Origin: Symbiodinium sp. CCMP2592
Taxonomy: Eukaryota; Sar; Dinophyceae; Suessiales; Symbiodiniaceae
Reading direction: 5' to 3'
Assembly (NCBI GenBank): GCA_905221615.1
Contig: CAJNDT010002001.1
Location: forward strand, 1,948,881 to 2,012,880
Length of the DNA stretch: 64,000 nucleotides
Each line of letters opens with the position of its first letter. Position 1 is the first letter of the stretch. Positions 38,674-47,566 of this stretch are shown here, piece after piece. The translations under genes were made by a program, and so were the position numbers. The notes under the pieces are model-generated. The model was not told the DNA's origin, did no database searches, and saw nothing but the letters and a program-made list of their open reading frames with translations.

Positions 38674-38976
38674 ATGATACGGTGTCGTGCTGTTTGCGTC
38701 CGTTGTACGCACCCTTGCCCCCGTGCAACTTGGTCCTTTTCCGCGTTTCTTCGAGAAAGCCTCTTGCATGGTAGCTTGGCTAGCATCCTGAAAATGTTTG
38801 GTGTCGCGAGCGCTTCTCTCTGCCGGCATGAAAAAGGCCGAAGATTTTTGGTACCTTTAGGAAATCTCGTAGTATTAACATCTTCCAAATTAGTAGCTTT
38901 AGTAGGAGGACATTCTCGCGGCAATAAAATTCCACAATGTTTTGGCGGAGGCTCCTGTGCTGTGCGTGCTGAATGA
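38674..38976 (+). other. Unassigned 100-codon open frame beside the AT-rich island
   Basis: Open on + with a hydrophobic, Gly-rich second half (RRFLVPLGNLVVLTSSKLVAL, then GGHSRGNKIPQCFGGGS). A minus-strand frame of similar length overlaps it. Neither is recognised. Given the compositional break on its left and the minisatellite on its right, it may be a fragment of unrelated origin. Listed so that the stretch is not overlooked, not as a confident gene. Confidence 0.15.
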
Positions 38977-39000
38977 AAGCAAGTATCAGTCGCATGTCAG

Positions 39001-39420
39001 GGTTAGTGTCTGGTTCGTGTCCGGGTTCGTGTCCGGTCGTGTCCGGGTTGGCGTATGGTACGCGTTTGGGTTCGTGTCTGGTTCGTGTCCGGTTCGGGTC
39101 CGGCTTGTGTTTGGTGGTTCGTGTCCGCTTCGTGTCTGGTTCGTGTCCGGTTCGTGTCCGGTTTCTTGTCTGGTTCGTGTCCGGTTCGTGTCTGGTTCCG
39201 TCCGGTTCGTGTCCGGTTCGTGATTGGGTTCTCGTCTGGTTCGCGTCTGGGTTCGTGTCCGGTTTGTGTCTGGTTCGTTTGCGGTTCGTGTCTGGTTCTT
39301 ATCTAATTCTGGTTCGTGTTTGGTTCGTGTTTGGTCCGTGTTTGGTTCGTGTCTGGTTCGTGTTTGGTTCTTGTTTAGTTCGGGTCTGGGTTCGTGTTTG
39401 AAATCGTGTTTGGGTTGTGT
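39001..39420 (+). repeat. 11-bp minisatellite, GTTCGTGTCCG-like
   Basis: About 35-40 tandem copies of an 11-bp unit (TTCGTGTCCGG and variants with TCTGG or TTTGG), becoming more degenerate and T-rich to the right. Because 11 is not a multiple of 3, all + frames stay open and give repetitive Val/Arg/Phe/Ser peptides (VRFVSGS-like), which are not genes. Confidence 0.9.
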
Positions 39421-39649
39421 TTGGTGAGTATTGAATGGTGTCTGATTCTTGTTTAGTTAGTGTTTGGTTGATATTTGTTTTCGTATCTTTTGCGTCTTTA
39501 GAATCATATCGAATTCGTATTTGAAATTAATTCGAAATCTGTTTTCGTTCGGAAATATTTCGTGGTTCGTGATGATATTTTATTGAAACGGAGGTGGATC
39601 ATTCATATATTTATTTCTTTTCGATTTTATTTTCATATATCGTTGATTT

Positions 39650-39749
39650 NNNNNNNNNNNNNNNNNNNNNNNNNNNNNNNNNNNNNNNNNNNNNNNNNNN
39701 NNNNNNNNNNNNNNNNNNNNNNNNNNNNNNNNNNNNNNNNNNNNNNNNN
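39650..39749. other. Assembly gap of exactly 100 N
   Basis: A gap of exactly 100 N is a common placeholder for unknown length. AT-rich low-complexity DNA lies on the left and GC-balanced coding sequence starts mid-gene on the right. Any frame translated across the Ns is meaningless. Confidence 0.99.
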
Positions 39750-40901
39750 AAGCCCAAGAAGAAGACGAGGAGTGAGTCGGCGGACAACAGAGGCGACAAG
39801 AGCAAGAAGCAAATCCGCTGCAAGTTCCATTTCACAGATGCAGGGTGTCGAAATGGTGACAAGTGCCCATTCAGCCACTCGAAGAAGACTCCAGAGCGAC
39901 CCTTTACGCCGAGGACGAGAACTCCAAGTCCATCTGGAGGAGGAAATCGGATATGCTACTCTTTCAAGAACACAGGCTCGTGCTCAAGGGAGAATTGTCC
40001 TTTTAAGCATCAGGCCGCAGCTGCCCCAGCACCGGAGCCAAAGGCGAAGGCCAAAGCCAAATCCGAAGCGAAGGCAGCTCCAGCGAAACCGAATGCTAAG
40101 GCCAAGGCACTCCCTGCGGCACCCGCCATTAGATTGTGCCGAAGGTGGAATCCATCAGCCCCGGCTATATGGAGGCGATCTTCAAGACAGGATGAGGAAG
40201 AGTCAGATTGTTCATCCGTTGACAGCGACGCTGACTCGGATTGTTCAACCGATGACGAATCCTCGGGACCGACTACGTCGACCCGAAAAGAGATCAAACG
40301 CAACGTGACATTCGCTGACGACGGGAAGTTCACTTCTTCGTGTCCTAGAAAGTCGAAGAAGGACAAGGAACGGAAGGTGAAGTACGTCGACATGGAAGCA
40401 ATTGTCAACGATGAGGATCGCGCCGTGAATTTGGAATTCGCCAAGCACAAAGCGAGATTGAGGGCACAGATCATGAGAGACATGGTCGACGACGATGATG
40501 ATCAATGCGGAGATCGAGTTTCATTCGTACGGATCCCAGGAACGTCTCGGGTGGAAGAGGTTTCCTTCTACGACGGTGAAGATTCCATCGTTGAGCGTGA
40601 ACTCGATGCTGCACACAGCAAGCGGATCATCAATCAGGGTGTGTTCAAATGCATGGTTCAACCAGTCATTCTCAAGAAGAAGATCAAGTTTCTCATGGAC
40701 ACTGGATGTGGTCATGACCTCATATCTCAGAAGAAGATCGAGAAGCACAGTCTCGAGACACTCGTGACTCCAGAGCCCATATCATTCCAGACCGCAAATG
40801 GAATCCCGATACCGATCTTGTGTCGAACTTCCAGACCGAGTTGTTCGAGGAACCGATCAACGCTTACGTGTTGGATGACACACCGTCGGTGCTTTCCATA
40901 G
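39750..40901 (+). CDS. Gag-protease part of a copia element (5' truncated)
   Basis: Open from the gap edge to a stop at 40899-40901. Two CCCH fingers lie at 39819-39878 (C-x8-C-x5-C-x3-H) and 39954-40010 (C-x8-C-x4-C-x3-H), in the position where plant and fungal copia Gag has a CCHC knuckle; a nucleic-acid-binding role is inferred. A Lys/Ala/Pro-rich linker and an acidic region follow, then the retropepsin active site FLMDTGCGHDLIS with DTG at 40698-40706. Protease-like sequence continues to FQTANG at about 40800, after which this frame degenerates (Ser/Arg/Cys-rich) while the -1 frame carries the pol sequence. N-terminal Gag is missing. The family call is firm; activity is not established. 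Confidence 0.8.
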   Translation, partial: KPKKKTRSESADNRGDKSKKQIRCKFHFTDAGCRNGDKCPFSHSKKTPERPFTPRTRTPSPSGGGNRICYSFKNTGSCSRENCPFKHQAAAAPAPEPKAKAKAKSEAKAAPAKPNAKAKALPAAPAIRLCRRWNPSAPAIWRRSSRQDEEESDCSSVDSDADSDCSTDDESSGPTTSTRKEIKRNVTFADDGKFTSSCPRKSKKDKERKVKYVDMEAIVNDEDRAVNLEFAKHKARLRAQIMRDMVDDDDDQCGDRVSFVRIPGTSRVEEVSFYDGEDSIVERELDAAHSKRIINQGVFKCMVQPVILKKKIKFLMDTGCGHDLISQKKIEKHSLETLVTPEPISFQTANGIPIPILCRTSRPSCSRNRSTLTCWMTHRRCFP

Positions 40902-43900
40902 GTAAACGATGCATGAACTTCAGTTACGGGTTTGTGTGGCCACCCGGAAGGGAGCCATTCATGATCAACCCGCAGGGCAAGAGAATATCTCTGTTCGTGA
41001 ACGGTGACATTCCGTACATTCGTGCCGGGAGCTCCAAGTCACTGGTTCATGATGATCCGGAGGCCAAAGCAATCACCGAAATCTTCAAGGGTGTGCTAAC
41101 CGCGGGTGATGTTGACGTCAATGTCGCAGCTGCCGCCGAAGCTGCACCGAGCGAAGTCGAAGCAGAAGAAGAAGGTGACGCTCATGAACGACCTCCTGAC
41201 CCTGAACCCCATGAATCTCCTATAGAAGAAGTACCAGAGTCCGAGGCAGGAAGACCGCCGGACGATGAAGGAGCAGGAGTGGGTGAAGTTCTACTGGACG
41301 GTGACGATGAGGTGATCATTGATGTGGAAGGCGACGGTGCGCCGAGCCGCAAGGCCAGAGTCGGAACACTGAAAGCCGAAGCAAAGACGTTGGCACATCT
41401 ATGCACTCACCGCTACCGCAACCCATATTGCGAATCGTGCATATGCGCGAAGATGAAGCACTTACGGACACAACGAGGTGCATTTCAACGTGTGATCAAA
41501 CACTGGGGGGATCTCGTAACATTCGACTTCCTCGACATGCGCAAAGCCGCCGAAGCAGGCATCGGACTCGATGACGGAGCACGTGAAGTTCTAGTCATCA
41601 GAGACATCGCCACCAAAATGATCGCAGCGATCCCCACGGCCTCAAGGAATACTGACGAGGTTGTCATGGCCATCAGACGCTTAATGGGGAGACGCAAGAT
41701 TCATATGGCATACAGTGATGAAGCACCAGAGTTCGATTCAGCCATGGCGCAGTTGAAGATCGTGATTGATCATTCCCTTCCAGGGAAACCCAGTAACAAT
41801 TCACTCGCTGAACGATCAAATCAAGAAGTGATCAACACGGTCGCCGCATCCATGCTACACGCCGGATTACCCGCACAATACTGGTCCTTCGCGCTGAATT
41901 GCGTGATGCAGAATCTAAACATTGAAGATGTGGAGGGTGATTGTGAGTCAGCATGGAAACGAATGACTGGAAAGGACTTCGAGGGAAAAGCCATACCATT
42001 TGGGGCCAAAGTCTTCTTCAAGCCGACGGATACAAGGCCGAAGACATATGGCAACAAGTTCGATCCGAAGGGGATCCCAGGCATTTTCGCCGGATACATC
42101 ATCACTGCTGGTCAAGGATGGTCCAAGAAGTATCGCGTATGGGATATGAAGGAATTTGCCAATGCGAACTTGTCGATGGACGCATCTGTTCCCAGGAAGT
42201 TGATGAGACCGTACGAGACAGAGGTTATCTACTTCCCAGAGGAGATAACATTTCCCCTGAAAGCTGAGTACGAAAGGATGAACTCAACCATTGAGGGACT
42301 CAGGGACAATGTTGACCTCGCTGGCAAGGAGGTAAAAGACGTCGATGACGGAGGCGACGGTCCGCCTGGAGGAAATGGTGGCAACGGGGATGATGATGAT
42401 CAAGACGGTCTACTTCCTCCACCGGATCCCGGAGAAGATCCTGATTTGCAGGACATAGATCCGTCTGACATTGAGACGGAACCGTCTGGTGAAGTCTTCA
42501 AGTCAGCAGAACATGAAGCCATTGATGCCATAGGAGACAAACGACTCGATGAACTAGACGAAGAGCTAGGTCTACGTGCCGCACCGCCTCCTTCTGAACC
42601 AAAGGTTACTGGGGAAGATCGGCGATCGCTCCGCGAAGTCGGTCCAACCGGTAGACTCATCCCTGAAGGGGACATCGAAGAACCTGGAGAGATCATCAAG
42701 ATCTTGAAGGAAAAGAAGTTGGCTCCTGAAGAGATCGAACATTGGAGTACAGGGAAGAAAGGGGACGGCATTGTATATCTCACTGACGATGGTGAAGCCT
42801 GCAAAATCGATAAAAGGGGAGTCCCGTACAAGATCCGAAGCGACGGTCGACGAACTCTTCCTACACGACGACCTATCCATTCCTATTCTCCGGAAGCATG
42901 GAAGAAACTGAGTGAAGCAGAGAAGAAGGCAGCGTACAAGAAAGAAAAGCGAGACAAAGTTCGAGCTGCCAAGAAGGACCGGAAGAAAGCCGCGATAGGA
43001 AAGAGGATAGTCACCAAAGTTTTGGACAACATGATCTTTCCCAAAATTGTTCCATGTGAAGAAATCGATCTGCAACTTAATGTGTCCATTGACGACGACG
43101 ATGGGTGGTCTTGGGCACAGTCCTATGTGGATCAATACACACAAGAACGATTCTTGGCGGATGTTGTGCCGGCCGTCCCGGCACACATGGTCATGGATGA
43201 TAAATGGATTCCATCTATGCCGTGTACGACTTCTCACAGAAACGTACATCGGGAAAAGAATCACGCAGGAGGATCATGCTTCAATGCCATGGTCACTCGA
43301 CCCGTCACACGCAAAGAGATGGTCAACAACCCCAAGGCCATGGAAGCTTTCATGAAAGAATGGAAGGGGTTGTGGGACCAAGAGGTGTTTGACTTCTCAA
43401 CTACGCGTGAGTATGACGACGTCGTTGCCGAGGCAAAGGAGAAAGGTGAGAAGGTACATATGGCGCGAGTACATGGACTGATATATGAGAAGAACTATCA
43501 GCTCAAGGAGGACGATCCTGCCAGGAAGTTCAAAGGGCGAGGCGTACTACTCGGTGATCAGGTCAAAGATCAGAATATGGAAGCCGCATTGTTTCAGGAT
43601 TTAGGGAATTCCCCGGCCACGTTTGATGCCTCGCGGTGGGCAGATTACTATGGATGTCTTCCTGGCAACGATGTTCAGATGGCGGATGCTATCCAGGCAT
43701 ACATTCAGGCGAGGTTATCGGGCACTCCCTGTTGGGTTGAACTGCCTGATGAAGCCTGGCATCCATCTGCGAAACGGCACAAATTCCGTAGACCTGTATG
43801 TCGCTTGATCAAAGCTCTATATGGACATCCTGATGCAGGTACCATGTGGGAACAACATTGCCATACCGCGGTACAGAAAGTAGGATTCAAGCCGATTGGC

Positions 43901-44170
43901 GACGAATGGCCATCATTGTATTCCCACCCGCAAATGAAGCTCTTGCTCGTCATCTACGTGGATGACCTCAAGATGGCAGGGCCCAAAGAGAATCTGCCTA
44001 AGGGCTGGGACATGCTGCGCCAAGAACTTCGGTTAGAAGAGGAAACGCCACTAGGTTTGTATCTAGGTTGTCGCATCTCCAAGGGCGAGGCAACGTTGCA
44101 TGACAAAACGAAGGTGCAGACCGTTACCTACGACATGGAGACGTACCTGGACATGACAGTCAAGAAGTAG
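40802..44170 (+). CDS. Copia pol: integrase and reverse transcriptase
   Basis: Protein-like in this frame from about 40802 (first ATG 40820). It starts with the end of the protease region (LDDTPSVLSIGKRCM). Integrase: HHCC finger 41396-41440 (H-x3-H-x6-C-x2-C); catalytic D in TFDFLDM (about 41525), D in YSDEAPEF (about 41717) and E in LAERSNQ (about 41810), so DDE is complete. A long acidic Gly/Pro/Asp linker and a Lys-rich stretch precede RT, whose motifs are QMADAIQAYIQA, CRLIKALYGHPDAG and IYVDD (43955-43966). The ORF ends with an in-frame TAG at 44168-44170, directly after DMTVKK, where related elements would normally continue toward RNase H. All visible RT and integrase catalytic residues are intact. 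Confidence 0.9.
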   Translation, partial: NPDTDLVSNFQTELFEEPINAYVLDDTPSVLSIGKRCMNFSYGFVWPPGREPFMINPQGKRISLFVNGDIPYIRAGSSKSLVHDDPEAKAITEIFKGVLTAGDVDVNVAAAAEAAPSEVEAEEEGDAHERPPDPEPHESPIEEVPESEAGRPPDDEGAGVGEVLLDGDDEVIIDVEGDGAPSRKARVGTLKAEAKTLAHLCTHRYRNPYCESCICAKMKHLRTQRGAFQRVIKHWGDLVTFDFLDMRKAAEAGIGLDDGAREVLVIRDIATKMIAAIPTASRNTDEVVMAIRRLMGRRKIHMAYSDEAPEFDSAMAQLKIVIDHSLPGKPSNNSLAERSNQEVINTVAASMLHAGLPAQYWSFALNCVMQNLNIEDVEGDCESAWKRMTGKDFEGKAIPFGAKVFFKPTDTRPKTYGNKFDPKGIPGIFAGYIITAGQGWSKKYRVWDMKEFANANLSMDASVPRKLMRPYETEVIYFPEEITFPLKAEYERMNSTIEGLRDNVDLAGKEVKDVDDGGDGPPGGNGGNGDDDDQDGLLPPPDPGEDPDLQDIDPSDIETEPSGEVFKSAEHEAIDAIGDKRLDELDEELGLRAAPPPSEPKVTGEDRRSLREVGPTGRLIPEGDIEEPGEIIKILKEKKLAPEEIEHWSTGKKGDGIVYLTDDGEACKIDKRGVPYKIRSDGRRTLPTRRPIHSYSPEAWKKLSEAEKKAAYKKEKRDKVRAAKKDRKKAAIGKRIVTKVLDNMIFPKIVPCEEIDLQLNVSIDDDDGWSWAQSYVDQYTQERFLADVVPAVPAHMVMDDKWIPSMPCTTSHRNVHREKNHAGGSCFNAMVTRPVTRKEMVNNPKAMEAFMKEWKGLWDQEVFDFSTTREYDDVVAEAKEKGEKVHMARVHGLIYEKNYQLKEDDPARKFKGRGVLLGDQVKDQNMEAALFQDLGNSPATFDASRWADYYGCLPGNDVQMADAIQAYIQARLSGTPCWVELPDEAWHPSAKRHKFRRPVCRLIKALYGHPDAGTMWEQHCHTAVQKVGFKPIGDEWPSLYSHPQMKLLLVIYVDDLKMAGPKENLPKGWDMLRQELRLEEETPLGLYLGCRISKGEATLHDKTKVQTVTYDMETYLDMTVKK

Positions 44171-47100
44171 TGCGACGTGACTGGGTTCGATCCGACAAAA
44201 TTCAAGACGGTACCATCGCCGAGTCCGGCTGAGGAGACTAAGAATCACCCAGCTCGAGCTCCGGCACAGTCAGGTAAAAGCCATCGATGCACGTGGTGTG
44301 GACACACCATGCCTGTTGATAAGGATGGTCGGCTTGTTCCGCCTCCACCTATTCCCAAGGCGCCAGAGGAAGAGGAAGTCAACGAGGCTAATCGCGGTGC
44401 ACTTGCCCCGCAGGCAGCGAGCATTCTCATGAAGTTGCTTTATGCCGCGCGGATTTGCCGCTTTGATCTTCTGCGAAGCATCAACAACCTCGCACGCAAG
44501 ATCACGAAATGGACCAAGAAGGAGGATGCGCTGCTTCATCATCTCATGGCCTATGTGCACCAGTCCAAACATCACATGATGATTGGATGGGTCGGGAACT
44601 CCTTGGAGGACTCGTCCATCGGACTGTTTGCGGATGCGGACTATGCAGGTTGTGGAGAAAGCTTGAAATCTACCTCCGGTGCTCACTTGCACATTCAAGG
44701 TTCTCACACAAGGTTTCCCTTGGCGGGACTTAGCAAAAGGCAGGGGTGCTTGAGTCACTCCACACCTGAGGCCGAGATTGTAGCGGCCGACTTTGCCATG
44801 TCACGTCTTGGATTGCCTGCTATCACGTTGTGGCAGCAGCTTGGAGGTCAAGACCCCAACTTCGTCTTCTATGACGACAACCAGACCATGATCGGGGTGA
44901 TTCGCACGGGCAAGAATCCGACTATGCGTCATTTGGAGCGTACTCACGGCATCTGCATTGGCTGGATGCACTCTATCTTTCAGGAGGGTTACGTTTCTCT
45001 TGCTTATGAGGTCACTGCCAAGATGTCGGCGGACATACACACCAAATCGTTCAAGGATTCCGTATCCTGGACACATGCGTGCCAACTCATCAACATTTTT
45101 CCGCCGGCCCTCATCGGCTCCCAGGAGATTATGGATCTGATGCGCCCTACTCATACCCAGAGCACGGATGAGAAGGGTCAGCAGCACTACTCGTTCAAGA
45201 GCGAGGTGCCCTGTTTTCCTTACACGCAGACGCCGATCCTCCCTCAGGTGTTGTATCGCGCTGGTTTGTCCAGTAAGGAGGGCTTGCAAGAACACGACAG
45301 TGTGGACCCCATCATGGTTGTCAAGTTCCCGCGCATGTTGCGGGGGCCGCCTTCTGCGTTGCCGCCTGGTCGCTACCTTCGGTCGACCTGGATTCTTCGT
45401 GAAGGGCAGTGGCACCAAATGGAGGACCGTGCTGCCATCCTTGATCAACCTGGCAAGTTTGACCGCTACGTGGAGCGTGCTGTGTTTCAGTACCATCCTG
45501 TACGGGGCAGTTTGAGACCGGCCGCTAGTTCGGAGGTCCTTGCGCCGCCGTTTCTGCCTCCTCCTGCCCCGCCGTTGGGCCAGTCTTATGTGCGCGCCCT
45601 GCCCGCCAAGTGGCGTGCGGTGGTTGTCACGCTGGCGCGTGCCATCCATGGGGGGTACCAGGGCTTTACATTACCTCTTTGTTTCAACGGCCTGTCCAAA
45701 AGTCAAGCCTCCCAATTCGGCTATGACCAATGGTCGTCAGTGTACGAGGATGTATGGCATGATGCGGCCGAACAGAAAAGGGAATATCAAGGGTATGAAG
45801 GAGCATTTGTGCCTCACGTGGTTGAGTTCGCCGAAAACAAACCCAAGGAGGGCTTGGTGATCCAATTCCTCGACCACGACGGAGGGTTGGTCCATACTTA
45901 TAAAAATCCTTACAGCCGTTGGAAATACCGTATCACTATCAAAGATGCTCCAAAGGCAGTGACGGTGTGGACATTGGTAGGAGTCGTCGATGAGGAGAAC
46001 TGGTGGAATGAGTATGCTCCTGGCAAGGACTGCATTGCGCAGCATGCTCCCGATTCTCACTACGACCCTGGGTTGCAAGTGAATGTTCTGAGTATGGGGC
46101 GAGAAGTTGACGACGCCATGTGCGCCTACCTCTTCGATGTGGTGGAAGCAAGGAAAAACAACCCTAACTCCGTGATCTTCATCGGTGCAGGGGTGTTAGG
46201 CAAGAATTCGTGGCTGAGTCGGAAAATCGCCAACAACCCTGAAAGGGCCAAATTGCGGACGGATTACCCATGGGGGGAGGTCGTCCAAAGAATTGCGCGC
46301 AGAGCGGCATCGTGGGGAAACCAAGTCATCATTGAGGTGCCTCCTCGCGTACAAGTTCAGGAAACCAAGCAGTACAAGAAACTTCAGGAAGACGCCGTGT
46401 GGAAGAGCATCAAGATTCAAGGATGTACTCACGGGCAACGTTATGTCTTTCGAGATCCTGTATCTCCCGGAACCGCCGTCGAGCTCGGCTACTGCAAGGA
46501 TGAATGGGAGTACTTTGCCGCAAACGTCGCGTTGCATCCTAAGTCGTCCGACATGTGCTCAGCCAAACATTTGCACATGACTGATGCGGACGCTAAGGAT
46601 CGATCTGATAAGTGCGAGTTAACCAGCCAAATTTCCAGGAGATTGCTTAAGACCTTGAAATTTCAGGCAACGGGCGATGGGAAATTGGTAGCAATGCCGT
46701 CGAAGGCCGGAGGACGAAAGCCTGACCGCATGATTGTTGACCTTTGTGGCATGGGCAATGGCCACGCCGTGTCCAAGTCCACTAAGGGATGCGCTCGCAT
46801 TACATGTAAAGAGCTGATTGGCTCCAATGCCGATGAGGATAGCCTTGTCGGTGCGATGAAGAAGTCGTGCCGGAATGACCTGCGCACACCTGTGCTGTTT
46901 GTGGCATCGCTTTTGCGATCAGGTGCCAGTCCTGGAGGTAGCGAAGGGGCTTGCGTGGGGGGTGAGAAACGTTCCGGTGGGAAGTACAAGGTTTTCAGAA
47001 GTATCTTGAAATCTCTCAAACGCCTGCTGAAGAAGTGTGCGGAATTTTCCGACGTCTATTTTTCGCTTGACATGCCTTCTTCATGTTCATGTTGGTCTTG

Positions 47101-47455
47101 GCCAGAGTTGCATGCTCTTGTTTCAAGTGGCAAGGTGACGAAGGTTAAGATTGGTGATCGTGTTGGTGCTGGTGGCGATGGTGGTGGACGCAGGATCATG
47201 TTCTCTAACATGCCTGAGGCGGATCGTTTGATGGTGAAATTGTCTGATTGCTTGGACCGTGAAGCGGAGAACAGTTTGTCGCAGTGCATTGATGTGTCAT
47301 GGCGGTCAATTGCGAAGAATGTTCGCAGCCTTGTTCGAGCTCATGCTAGTTTCAGTCATGACGCACATGAATCTGAGGACATTGCATGGCAGCAACGTCA
47401 GTGTGTAGACGCTGATGGAGGGGCTATTAGACAGCCCCGACTAAGGAACAACTAA
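44171..47455 (+). CDS. Copia RNase H plus ~750-residue C-terminal extension
   Basis: Same frame as the preceding ORF, only the TAG between them. After CTWCGHTMP (a Cys pair) comes the copia RNase H: LFADADYAGC (D, about 44634), HSTPEAEIVAAD (E, about 44774), YDDNQTMI (D, about 44873), ending ADIHTKSF. Normal copia pol stops shortly after this. Here the frame runs on to 47455 through a Pro-rich segment (FLPPPAPPLG) and two apparent copies of one module: copy 1 about 46072-46560 (VNVLSMG, VIFIGAGVLG, VIIEVPPR, IKIQGC) and copy 2 about 46731-47215 (IVDLCGMG, VLFVASLLRSG, VYFSLDMPSS, VKIGDRVG). The function of the extension is unknown. Confidence 0.85.
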   Translation, partial: CDVTGFDPTKFKTVPSPSPAEETKNHPARAPAQSGKSHRCTWCGHTMPVDKDGRLVPPPPIPKAPEEEEVNEANRGALAPQAASILMKLLYAARICRFDLLRSINNLARKITKWTKKEDALLHHLMAYVHQSKHHMMIGWVGNSLEDSSIGLFADADYAGCGESLKSTSGAHLHIQGSHTRFPLAGLSKRQGCLSHSTPEAEIVAADFAMSRLGLPAITLWQQLGGQDPNFVFYDDNQTMIGVIRTGKNPTMRHLERTHGICIGWMHSIFQEGYVSLAYEVTAKMSADIHTKSFKDSVSWTHACQLINIFPPALIGSQEIMDLMRPTHTQSTDEKGQQHYSFKSEVPCFPYTQTPILPQVLYRAGLSSKEGLQEHDSVDPIMVVKFPRMLRGPPSALPPGRYLRSTWILREGQWHQMEDRAAILDQPGKFDRYVERAVFQYHPVRGSLRPAASSEVLAPPFLPPPAPPLGQSYVRALPAKWRAVVVTLARAIHGGYQGFTLPLCFNGLSKSQASQFGYDQWSSVYEDVWHDAAEQKREYQGYEGAFVPHVVEFAENKPKEGLVIQFLDHDGGLVHTYKNPYSRWKYRITIKDAPKAVTVWTLVGVVDEENWWNEYAPGKDCIAQHAPDSHYDPGLQVNVLSMGREVDDAMCAYLFDVVEARKNNPNSVIFIGAGVLGKNSWLSRKIANNPERAKLRTDYPWGEVVQRIARRAASWGNQVIIEVPPRVQVQETKQYKKLQEDAVWKSIKIQGCTHGQRYVFRDPVSPGTAVELGYCKDEWEYFAANVALHPKSSDMCSAKHLHMTDADAKDRSDKCELTSQISRRLLKTLKFQATGDGKLVAMPSKAGGRKPDRMIVDLCGMGNGHAVSKSTKGCARITCKELIGSNADEDSLVGAMKKSCRNDLRTPVLFVASLLRSGASPGGSEGACVGGEKRSGGKYKVFRSILKSLKRLLKKCAEFSDVYFSLDMPSSCSCWSWPELHALVSSGKVTKVKIGDRVGAGGDGGGRRIMFSNMPEADRLMVKLSDCLDREAENSLSQCIDVSWRSIAKNVRSLVRAHASFSHDAHESEDIAWQQRQCVDADGGAIRQPRLRNN

Positions 47456-47566
47456 GGTCTGACCTGACGGATCGGGGAAGGGTGTCTCTTACAGAGTACC
47501 TGGAACCGTGAAGTCGTATAGGGGTAGGTACTTCTCTCCCACGGAGGAAGGACCGGGTCCCGAGCC
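47456..47566 (+). promoter_or_regulatory. 111-bp inter-ORF spacer before a strong ATG context
   Basis: Non-coding between the RNase H-extension stop and the next ORF. It includes a purine-rich run (GGAGGAAGGACCGGG, about 47541-47555) and ends in GAGCCATGG, a favourable eukaryotic start context. It could be an untranslated leader, a polypurine-like element boundary, or just spacer. No direct evidence for either. Confidence 0.3.

Noticed and set aside
39562..40308. Frames translated through the N gap
   Set aside because: The gap length is arbitrary, so the frame across it and the N-terminal residues left of it are meaningless.
42572..43264. 230-codon minus-strand ORF inside pol
   Set aside because: Shadow of the + strand integrase-RT frame, whose motifs are unambiguous.
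44801..45649. 282-codon minus-strand ORF opposite RNase H
   Set aside because: Antisense shadow; Arg/Gln/His-rich composition typical of reverse translation of a coding strand.
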